DNA of 64,000 nt from Costus lasius. Lineage: Eukaryota; Streptophyta; Magnoliopsida; Zingiberales; Costaceae. Every line of letters starts with the position of its first letter. Within the stretch, counting starts at the first letter, position 1. The position numbers were made by a program, and so were the translations under genes. Positions 54,359-64,000 of this stretch are shown here, in pieces. The notes under the pieces were generated by a model, which saw only the letters and a program-made list of their open reading frames with translations, had not been told where the DNA came from and did no database searches. The stretch lies in contig CM050448.1 of assembly GCA_027563935.2 (NCBI GenBank), positions 66,659,843 through 66,723,842 of the forward strand. Reading direction: 5' to 3'.

Positions 54359-57300
54359 ATAATAGTAGGATGGTAAATGCTATATCAACAAAGAGATGCT
54401 GTGACGACGATGACAAGTTGCAGCGGCAATAGTGAATGTTGCAGCGATAGGAAGAAGGGATCTTAATGCAACTGTGGGAGTGTTACAATAATGGAGAAGA
54501 AGAATGTTGGAGGGGCAAACTCTTCAACAATGAAGAAGAAGGGATGGTATGGTGGCAAGCAAAAGCACGGGAAATTGAGCTTGTTAGGATAGAAAGAAAA
54601 GGGTGATTTTTCTTTTCTTTTTCTTTTGAAGTAAAAAATCTTTTTGCCCAATAGCGAAACGAGAATTAAGGGAAAATAGATATCTTTTCACTCGATTTAC
54701 TTTTCCTCCAATTCCATCCACCCGGAATACGACCACTCTCCCCCAAAGGAAACATAGTATAGGGAATTTTGGAGGAGAATATAATAGATTCTTGTAGTAG
54801 AGAGAGAAGGCCGAATGAATTTTGAGTTAGGTATTCTCAATCTGCTTATTTTATAAAAAAAATTAAGAGAAATTTTATAAATGATAGAGTTAAATATTAG
54901 TATTTATAAAATTCTTTGTGATAATCTCAAAAAGTGGATTGATTGTTATTAAATTTACCGTGAATCAATTTAGTGAAATATAAAAATTGAGATAAACTAT
55001 TCCTGATGAATATTGTCTGCTCGTGAATAATTGCTGAATATAATTATAAATATTAAAGTGCATGAGTTCAAGGATTAATTTTGTACAATTAACTAAAACT
55101 TTTAGCAGGGCTATTATTGGGTTACTGGATGGTGGAGAACATAAAGTATTCTAGGCTCGGTACTGTGTAGCCTGTTCAGGTAGGAGGCTTGGATGTGGCT
55201 CTGGCTGGATGTGTCGTATACGCTCGAACCGACGAGAACCGAGCGCTGAAAGCCTGAAACGGGTTAGCAAGAGCAGACGCGACCTGTACTTTATAGAGCA
55301 ATTCAAACTGACACAGTAATCGGGTCAGCTGAGCCCAATTCTGGATGGAGTATTTTTTGGGCCGGACAATCACTTGGATCGTACCAGAATAAATTGGGCT
55401 TAATCTGTACTTGGTGCAAACAGCATCCAAGTATACACAGCGCTGGACGCCTCACGGAGTCACGGTTGGACCAGGCCGAAACTGAATCATGTCTACTTCA
55501 GTTCAAGCTCTGGGCCTTTTAACTAGTGAGTGCAGAATGACATCTACTTGAAATCATGTTTTGCAGTTAGCGTTAGCTTCAAATACGATCGCTTTAAACA
55601 TGGAAAGAATTTCCCATGCGTAACACACCGAAGAAATAGTGTTGTGAGAGACGAGGAAAGAAAGAAAGGCGCTTTTTTTTAATACAAAAGATACCTCTAT
55701 CCAGTTCGATTCAAAATCGAGAACCATGATCCTTGAGGAAACAAATAAATTGAAAAGACATGGTCAGCAAGCAACCAATCTCGCTTTTATCACCAGAGAT
55801 GAGTGCTTCGACCAAAAGCCTCTCATTGTGCGCTAGGCAAAAGTTTCGAGGCCAATCACTTCCACCAGGAGCACGGATGAGAAAGCCTATAGGAGCACAA
55901 CAATGTCTGATTTGGCTATTTTGCATCATACCAACGGGAGTTTTGAAATCAATTCGTTCGAACTAGAGTACAGTTTCGATTTACTTGTTTCGTAGAAAGC
56001 TTGATCCCATGTCAAACACATACTCAACAGAAAAACAAAAAACAAAAAACGATTTTCTACCGATAGAACAATAGTGCAACGCTTAATTCTGTCCCCAGTT
56101 TCCTTCTATACCGATCGCAAGCGTTTCGAGATCCAATGGAGAACCAGAGGAAGAGTGGCGTACCTGTGTGCAGGTGAACAAACATGGAATCCAGAGAACG
56201 AGGCTACTAAACGATGGAAGAGAAATCGCTGGCCATCTTCGTCTTCTCCGATCCTCCAAGGGCGAGGAAGAGACACTACGACAAGGGAGGCAGCAGGCAT
56301 TTACCAAATTCGGTCGGACTGCAAGAAGAAGACTAGAGTTTATATGCATATGAAACGACTTAGTTGCCCATGTTCGAGTATCTGCATTTACCGAATACCG
56401 AACAAATGTTTGTGACTTATGTTGCAGAAAAGAAAGAATATACATTCGCTTTTCAGAGAATGAAATGGGCGTCACAAATCACATAGCAACGTTCGTTTAA
56501 GTTGCAGCAAAAATGGTATCACCAGCTGCAAGTGAAAATGATATCACAATCTCAATAAATAGAATCAAGAAAGATAAAATTAAAAGTTTGCAACTGGAGT
56601 AGCATCAAAATATGAATAGTCAGCTAAAGATAATGAGTTATCTATTTGAAGCAGTGTTTATACAGAAAAAATTTAAGAATTGCTGCATTCTTTAGAGTAT
56701 AAATGCTGAATTATGATAAAATCAAAGTTTAAAATATAATTGAATTGATACCAATATTCATAAATAAATAAAAAGCTAGAAATAAAACTAAGAGCTAATA
56801 AAAAATATATATACCCTGTATTGAGGATGAGATTCTCTCAATACGGTCAAGCATGCTGCATTGCTCCAAAAAAATGCCAGGTTGCATCATTTCATTCGAT
56901 CAGACTACAAGTGGGATTACTAGAGACAAGTAGCTGGTGAATAGCTAGTCCCCCTATGGAATTGATTTAGTTTAATCAGCACAATATAGGCAAACTTCCA
57001 TACAAAATTGTCACACAGGATACTGAGTAGGGCATTTGCCGTCATTATTCAGATTTTTGGTGATAAAGTTAAAGCCACGGAGAATATATTATAGATACTG
57101 TACATATGCTTGAGGTCAAAAGTTTAAAGTTTAATCCCAGGGGTAACGATCAACACAAGTTCAGCATATCTGGGGAGAGGATATACAATAGGATCCTGTA
57201 GAGCAGGATAACCTGTGGGATGACTTGGCTGAAAGCTACTTCCACACAAATTGACAGCAGCAAAAGCGAGCTCTGTTATGCACTTCAAATTCCTGTAAAT

Positions 57301-59004
57301 GGTGCAACGCTTATGAAACCAATTTAGATTTCCAGATACATTTCCAGCAGTACGGATCCAACGGAATGGTAACAGTTCCGACAGACTCAACTTTGCATCT
57401 AAAGTACCTTCAAATATATAAAAGCCAACAAGAAACACCAGTCAAATAAGGCTATCATGCTGAAACTAAAAGCAAAAGGTGAATGAAAGAATGGACAGTA
57501 ACCAGAATTCATACAGATTTTATTTAGCCTACCACTGATGCAAGTTCCAGGTTAGTTAAAGCAAAGAACTAACATCATCCTTTTCCAACCTGAGAATGGA
57601 AATTTCAAGTTAAGATGAGGCACTAGAACGAGTTACTGCTTTCAATAAATAGAATTATAAACATTCTTCGATGGGGTTTCCCTCCGACATTAGAAGAGTA
57701 TGGACAGAAATTAAGTGAGCCATTAATTTTTCTATACAAATGCGTGGCATTGGTACTAGTTGAATAAAAACCGTTTCCTAGCACTTAACTGCCTGTACAA
57801 CTAGGAAAACACACTTCTAAAACAAGCCTTTGAAAAAAGTTGAGAACCATATCAGCTATTCAGATACTCTTGACACTTGTTGACAGACATTTTCTGCGCT
57901 TCTTGCTTTTCTAACTAAAGAATTTCTCATTAGATCAATAGTTTCTCACATATCTATAAATGGTAGATGGTAGAGATGAAACAACAAATAGCCTGATTGA
58001 ATGAACCTAGAAATGCTTAGGGAGAATGCATTTAGTTGGAGGCTTGGTAATCAAAAACTTCATACTCAAAGAGACCAAAACTAAAAAACCATAGATCCTG
58101 AATGCAGAATGTACAAGTTATCAGAAAAAGAAATTGCTAAACAGAATTTAATTCTGAAAGAGGACAAATAAAAACTAAAATCCTGAAGATAAAATAGCAG
58201 AAAAATGTTCTACAAACAACATTGCTCCATAACTTGGATCTCCAAGGTAAGAAGGTAGGAAAACTGAACGTATATCTATATGTTATTTGAATAATTCAAC
58301 AATATATGCAGAACATAAGTTCTTTTCTGTCTCACTTTTAATCCAAATTCGTACGGAGCCAAATAGCTGATAGCATGATGAAGGCCAAGGGCTCAATGGA
58401 TTTAATTGATTATAATTGATTATAGCCAGTCAGTCTGTGGATGCATTCTCGGTGATCTGTATCTTATGGTTGTAAAATTTATGTAAATAGATAAACATGA
58501 GATAGTTATTGAGTAGCAAATCATCAAACGCAAATTGGCCTGAGTGTTGGTGCGAACAAAAAGAAGTAGCTAGCATAACACGTGAAAGTTATTTTATTAT
58601 TGTTGAAACAAGCAACAACAAATATTATCTAAAGAAATCAGAGAAAAAAATAAGACATTATCAATAGAAACCATTCTACACAGTCAATCATCCAGCACAA
58701 TTATGTCACCATCGACATATAATATTGAATGCATGGGTGTCCAATGTATCTATGACTCCAAAAGAATGCCAATTTACCAAATCCTACTTAATTAAGTAGT
58801 TCCTTCCATAAAGCTGGGCCAGAGTAACCAAAAGGTATGTATCAGATACGAAGTGGAAGAAACAGAAAAAAAATAGATCATTGTAAATTTGAAATCAGAG
58901 GATATGATGGTACAATGAATACCCGTGGAGCTTATTTTAAGGTACACTGTAACTATAACAGACCACCCATGGAAAATGATGATAAAAAAAAATCATGCAA
59001 CAAA
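54359..59004. other. Intergenic-type DNA, no recognised gene
   Basis: Longer open frames occur at 55711-55929 (minus), 55760-55966 (plus), 56083-56475 (minus) and 57124-57438 (minus, ending YPLPRYAELVLIVTPGIKL). None matches a family I know and two overlap on opposite strands. Composition is near that of plant introns and intergenic DNA. Part of 58500-59004 may be the 3' untranslated region of the PMS1-type gene, which ends at 59005 on the minus strand. Confidence 0.45.
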
Positions 59005-59118
59005 TCAATTTTCACACCTAGCATAATGTACAGCAGCCAAGTCTGCCAGATGCCGCATTGTCGGTCTACCATGTGGGCAATTCCAGGGTGAATTTAGATC
59101 TGCCAGGCGACACAGTAT
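59005..59118 (-). CDS. PMS1: Last exon of a PMS1-type MutL mismatch repair gene
   Basis: On the minus strand, after a good splice acceptor (TTTTCTTTGTAG), a 114-bp exon reads ILCRLADLNSPWNCPHGRPT, then MRHLADLAAVHY, and ends in TGA at 59005. WNCPHGRPTMRHL is the C-terminal signature of PMS1/PMS2-type MutL proteins; its CPHGRP motif belongs to the metal-binding endonuclease site that nicks DNA during mismatch repair. The usual plant protein continues for a short variable tail, as here. No preceding exon was found between 59118 and 64000, so the rest is beyond the window, behind a long repeat-filled intron, or lost. The family call is strong; functionality is open. Confidence 0.75.
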   Translation of the reverse strand: MLCRLADLNSPWNCPHGRPTMRHLADLAAVHYARCEN

Positions 59119-59325
59119 CTACAAAGAAAAAAGGGATAAAAGGACACATATAAATGAACCTCCACAAACTGTCAAAAGTTATATAAAGAAGCCCAAATAA
59201 AAAAATTTAAGGACTGAGACATGCAAATGTTAATGGAATAGACAATTGCAAAAATGTGCATAAACAGATAGGAAAAGAGAATAAATTGATAGAAATTTAG
59301 TAAATCAAAAGCCTCAAGTCTCAAC
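59119..59325 (-). other. Probable intron upstream of the PMS1-type exon
   Basis: AT-rich sequence between the splice acceptor and the putative miniature element. No coding block. Confidence 0.4.
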
Positions 59326-59689
59326 CCAAGATTGAAAATTAGGTCCATCGGTCCAGTGAGCCACCGGACTAGTATGGTACTGGTACGGCACCGGCAAACT
59401 GCGGGAGAACCGGGCAGCAACAAGCGGGAGCGAAAGAGCGGCAACAGAGGAAGAGCGGCGGTGGAAGCTTTGAAGCTTCCGCAAAGCTTCCGGGGGCAGC
59501 TTCGAACGAAGCTTCCACCCGCTACGAAGCTTCCACCCGCTGCCCGCTGCCCGCTTCAAACGAAGCTTCCGCCCACTTCGAACGAAGCTTCCGCCCGCTG
59601 TCGCCTTGCCGCCGTCCGCTACTCCGAAACATTATCCGATGCCGGCCCCTCGCCAGACCGGTACTAACCGGAGGGTTCCTCAAACCTTG
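59326..59689. mobile_element. Possible hAT-like miniature element, 364 bp
   Basis: Flanked by GTCTCAAC at 59318-59325 and 59690-59697, an 8-bp duplication as made by hAT transposases. The ends CCAAGATTG and CAAACCTTG are imperfect inverted repeats. The interior is GC-rich with CCGGT words and repeats of GAAGCTTCC(G/A)CCC (59465-59600). There is no transposase. The open frames on both strands come from the repeated text. Confidence 0.5.
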
Positions 59690-59697
59690 GTCTCAAC

Positions 59698-62600
59698 ATC
59701 TTGTGAATCTTGTGAATCCAAAATTTTCCGAGATGAAAATAAAATTTTGGCATATCAAGTCCTGAACACAAAGACTAGGCAATTTAAAGAATAATAAAAA
59801 GATCCCTTCAGTCCTTTCTTCATTCACCCTGGAATGTGTTTCTGCTTTAGTCCTGATTCATGCAATAGAGAGCTGACCAACAGGCAAAACCAATCAGAAA
59901 ACAGGACAAGAATCTTCTGTATAAATTCACATCAGCCAATGGGGTAGCCATGTTCAAAAGAGTGGGGGCAAATGCCCCACTCAACTGGATCACTAATATA
60001 AATATGCCTATATATTTATTATATTATATGTATAAAAAATTTAATTTACCTCTGCTGAATACATGTTAATCATTATATTGCCCCATAAGTATGACTCTTA
60101 TATAAAAAAAAACAACTGTTGGACTTATAATCATGTTAAAAGATTTTCTAATTTTCACCTATCAGTTCTTCACTTCTTGTTCTCACCTATGTGGTGTCTC
60201 ATGTTTCCAATAAGTTCCTCTCGGAATTCGGCATTGGATTGTGTTTTGGGCTTTTCGTGATGCAAAAGTCTATTGGAGACTTCGAGTTGCTTCCCAACAT
60301 CACAACTGTAGCTGCCTCACATTTGCATATAACAAGGGGCTTTTTGAGTTCACATTAGTGTTTCAGCTGTGTTGCCGGTTGCCCTTTACCCTGGGCTCGC
60401 CTCGGCTCCCCTTGGGTGCTGGATGTCATCACGATGTACAACCATACTCAGAGGCACAAAGCCCCCTCAAGCCCCTCTAGCCTTTCCCTTCCCCTTCCCC
60501 TACCCCCCTCCCTTGCCTTGTGGCAAAGCTCCCTCACTCCTAATTTGCTAAGAAGATAGGCAGTGATCCCTCCAAGATGCATCAATGTTTCGGCTACATC
60601 ACTTGATGCCCAATGCACCCCCATCGCCTCATGCAAGCAAAGTGCCAGAGCCGCATCCCTAATTCCCCCTTCCCTTGTTGTGGCTACATCATGAAGGGCT
60701 GTGTCGCTCACAGTAGCATAGGCAATGAACATAGGCACAAAGCTCCCCCCATAGTACTCCTAAGTTGCAAAGACAGCAATGCTACCCATAGGCTTCCGAT
60801 GCCCAGTGCTCTTGGCCCCTCCTAGTCCCCTCGTTGCCTTTCCATAAACTCCTCACTCAGCCTACTCCTAATTTGCTAAGAAGAAAACATCGCTCCTCCA
60901 GGCTTGGTATTTTTGTGAGTTTCTATCTAGGTTATTTTATAGGCTTTCTAATCTTAATTATTATATAAGTTTTTGTTACTTAATTATTATAACATTTTTA
61001 GTATAGACTCTCATTACATTTTAGTTATGGACATATATAAATTTCTTAAAAGATAATCTACTATAAAAAATTCATTAAGTTTTGAGGGAAAAAAGATAGT
61101 TTTAAATACTATTGTAATATTTTTGTACATGCATTCAAACATTTTTATATAAAATTTTTATTTTAATTTATATTTTACCTTTGATTGTATGATTGGATAT
61201 TTGTATAATTGTATTATGCCCCCACATACCTTTGGGTCTAGATCCACCAATGCAACCAATCATGTCATTGCCGAGTTGCTGCCACTTGTTTCAAGTTGCA
61301 TTACCAAGTGGCTGCTGACCTCTGAAGGGCACGATGTGACCTCAATCTTATAAATGCTTAATGCAAGGTACACAAATCCTTAAACGAATAGCTCTTTTGA
61401 CCAATTAATTAAACCAAATAAACATGGTGGCGTATGTACACAAATGGACTGCTAGTGCAGCTATTACACGTGTTTCATGCATGAAATTTTGAAAATAGAT
61501 ATTTATATTTCCTAGGCTTATCTTTGCCATGCATAATTAAATTAGCTTTAGTAATTTCCTGACATTTATTGAAACTCTTACCCTATGTATGTATCCTTAA
61601 CTCTCGTCTATTACTCAGTTCAAATTTTTGAGTGAGTTGAGGAAGAAAGAGCTTTGCCATCGTTTCAGGGAACCCTATAGGCTTCTCTATCAATCTTCTG
61701 GTATTAAATTATTATTGTTATCTCTTGTAACCTTTTGATAGTATATGCAAATCTTTGATAAATTAAAGTGGAAAATTTTATTAATAATATTTGCTTTCTT
61801 GTTTACTAAAGATTTTTTGTTGATTAGTGATACTTCGGTATTTAGTTTTTTGCATTTCTTAAGGTGTACTATTTATTAAATTTGTGTTTCTTTGCTATAG
61901 AAAATTTTGACCTGAAATTGTCATTTTTGAAATTATTATACTTTATGAAAATTAACTCTCTTATCATAAATGGTACGTTATTACTAAATTTTTCTTATTT
62001 GTGGACTTTTAGACTGAATCAAGAAAAATGGAGGGAAAAGAAAGAACAAACAATTTTCTCTCATTTCCTTGGTGGGAAAGAAAAATCAAGAGAAAATACC
62101 TCTCTTTTTTCCTCATTTTGGTTCCATTAAAGTTAAATGAAAACTATCTAACAATTTTTTTCTTTTATTTTTCATTACCTGATTCTTTTTACTTCTTCTC
62201 ACTTATCTTTGCCCTAGTGTTTTAGACAATTTGGTGAACTCCAATAAGCTTACACATTTAAGATTTCATGTTCAGCAGGGTTTATTAAAAAAACTAATCC
62301 TCGATCTTAGTCACACGTGTGACAACAATGGATATTGGATATCTTGGATATGACAAGCAAATAAGCTCTTTTACTTCCTCGATATTATATAATGACCATA
62401 GGAAAATTTGAATAAAAGAGCGGGACTTCATAGTCCTTAAAAGTACTCAAACTAACTTTCTAATGGAATGAATTCTACTGAGTCCGAGATCAGTCCAATC
62501 CTGCACAAGCAAAATCAATATGTTTGGTACCACTATAGTATAGTGTTGCTACATTCAGTATATACCAATCCAAGACAAGACTGGTAGTCTAGTACATAAC

Positions 62601-63127
62601 CGAGATTTAAAACATTACTATAGTGAGCAGCACAACTAAAGGTTATCAACCAAGAATGTTAAGGATGCATGAAGCAAAAAAATATCCTAAGAAATAAATA
62701 TTTGATGCCTTGGTGGAAAACACTACATTAATAGCCTCAAAAAAGAAGAATAAAGTGCACACATCTTCAACTTCATTAAGTCAAAGTGATTCTAATCACA
62801 ATAATTCTAGCAAACAGAACCAAAATGGCCAAGAGAAGTGTATCAGTTAAAGCATGAGAGTGCTTAGACATCCTAATATAATTTGAAAGAAAAGAAGAAA
62901 TATATAAGGCAATTCTTTGAAGGCAAAAAGTTATTGACATTTGCAGACACAATTCTTCTTCTCCTCTGTGGCTCCGCCCTGTCCTATACAACTTTTCAAA
63001 CCGTGAAAAACTTTATTACAATGTAAAGCATTAGATTCTTAAATTCAAAATAGTATATTTATAAAAGCCAACACTCAAATAAGATTTAGATAATTAAGTA
63101 ATATACTATTAAAAATAAGGTATATAT
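59698..63127. other. Non-coding stretch, probable intron or intergenic DNA with repeat remnants
   Basis: AT-rich, except 60340-60860, which is C-rich and contains two loose copies of a unit ending CTCCTAATTTGCTAAGAAGA (60537 and 60864). GTGGGGGCAAATGCCCCACTC at 59967 and TATGCCCCCACATACC near 61217 resemble the ends of a plant DNA transposon but boundaries are unclear. No exon could be recognised. Confidence 0.4.
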
Positions 63128-63338
63128 TGTTACGATCATAAACTGATTGTCCCTCAAGCCATTCATCACGGGCAAGTACACAAGCCAAAAAGATAACCAA
63201 AATAGATGCAGGTCTTGCTTCCATCCGCCTCCCTTACCTAATCCAGCTTCTCCCTTCTTTCTGCTTGGGCTTGGGCCTTCCTTGGCCCACGCCTAGAATA
63301 CACCTTCCAGGTTGGATCGGGCCGGCCTGCACGTAACA
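63128..63338 (-). repeat. 3' LTR of the right-edge element
   Basis: 211 bp with perfect seven-base terminal inverted repeats and an adjacent polypurine tract. The second LTR is outside the window. Confidence 0.75.
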
Positions 63339-64000
63339 GTGCTCCTTCCTTAGATGTAGTCTTGTCCCCAAGACTAAAGACAAATTCTGAAAACTATCCT
63401 CAAATCATCTATCCAATCAGCGGCTCTCACTCCCATCGTCGGTTGTGCGGGTGATTACACTTGCTCCCCTGCTCCGCGTCAAAGGTTCGTCATTCCCTTC
63501 TGGCATCTTCCCCTTCATCACTACTGTGAACCTCTCCTTTACCTCCACCATGTCCTTCATTTTGATCATCCTAAGCTGATTTTTCCCTTTGCTCGTTGAT
63601 TGCCGCCCCATCGTTTTTCCTCCCCTAGAAGGAGTTCTCCCATAGACTTCTCCAATGCTTTGAAACATGCCTTTGATCAAGTCGCTGCCATTGCCTTCAC
63701 CCACAGATGCACCTGCCTCGTGTTCGCATGAAGATGCAGCCGCCACTTGCTGACTTTGTGCACGCTCCAGCAGCATCACGCTTCACACACCCGAACTTAG
63801 CGATCATGCTCCATCATGGAACTCGTCGACTTCTCCCTTGCCGCAAGCTCCGATCGCACACAGCCACGCGCCCGTCGCTCAAGACCTCACATCCGACACC
63901 AATCGTCACATCGAGAGCTCCGATCGAGCACAGCCATAGTCACACGCCTTCTCGTGATATTCAGCAAGTTAGACCACTATTACGATCGGTTTTCCGATAG
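63128..64000 (-). mobile_element. Minus-strand LTR retrotransposon, 3' LTR and partial interior
   Basis: The 3' LTR is 63128-63338 (211 bp): plus-strand ends TGTTACGATC and GCACGTAACA, an inverted TGTTACG/CGTAACA. A purine tract, AAGGAAGGAGCAC on the minus strand, adjoins it at 63339-63351. The interior continues beyond the window edge. A 120-codon minus frame (63417-63779) with KGKNQLRMIKMKDMVEVKER shows no retroelement signature I can name, so the element type is unresolved. Confidence 0.7.

Noticed and set aside
54181..54432. Tyr/Ile/His-rich frames on both strands
   Set aside because: Pure translation of the TA and TACATGTA microsatellite.
55711..55966. Overlapping open frames on opposite strands as a host exon
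   Set aside because: No family recognised and no convincing splice sites; the two frames overlap each other.
57124..57438. 104-codon minus frame as an exon of a gene
   Set aside because: Open but unrecognised, with no supporting neighbours; left as unassigned.

Overview
This is a stretch of a flowering-plant nuclear genome made almost entirely of nested LTR retrotransposons. The signs are plant-type retroelement proteins (Athila-like Ty3/gypsy and Ty1/copia), primer-binding sites matching plant tRNA-Asp and initiator tRNA-Met, AT-rich introns and spacers, and one exon of a plant MutL protein. No species can be named. There is no bacterial, plasmid or phage feature and no CRISPR array.

Layout. 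1-360 is a diverged minisatellite. 479-1003 is a complete miniature TRIM element. 1004-4330 is AT-rich sequence without a recognised gene. 4345-7980 is a decayed Athila-like element (B). 8863-10152 is a minus-strand LTR with its primer-binding site (Q). 10153-11651 is a copia pol remnant (P), interrupted inside its YVDD motif by minus-strand Athila-like element A (11652-21866, target duplication ATGAC). Eight bases of P reappear after A. Then comes Athila-like element C (5' LTR from 21880, last coding sequence ending at 52616), which was itself hit three times: a copia-type solo LTR G (25890-27561, GTTTT), a short-internal long-LTR element E (28409-37083, TCGCT) that carries a further solo LTR F (30746-34190, CTAGG), and Athila-like element D (38483-47982, GATAT). 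C is therefore read in four pieces: gag, gag-protease, reverse transcriptase, then RNase H-integrase and an ORF1-type gene.

The right end (52700-64000) is less repetitive: a truncated copia-type LTR, an AT/TACATGTA microsatellite, intergenic DNA, one minus-strand exon encoding the C terminus of a PMS1-type mismatch repair protein (59005-59118), a possible 364-bp hAT-like miniature element, and the 3' LTR of another minus-strand element cut by the window edge (63128-64000).

How the parts relate. The Athila-like elements encode different subsets of one gene set: C has gag, protease, pol and ORF1; D has gag, protease and pol but no ORF1; A and B have gag, protease and ORF1 but no pol. All coding regions carry stops or frameshifts, so any movement would have relied on proteins from elsewhere. 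The most interesting signal is non-coding: A, C and D share arrays of stem-loops in the LTR upstream of the primer-binding site whose stems differ between elements while the purine-rich loop (about CACGARAGTR) is kept. Further stem-loops with compensating changes sit just after the polyprotein stop and near the 3' LTR, and a repeated near-palindrome around TTACGGCCGTAA occurs in LTRs and in the spacer before ORF1.
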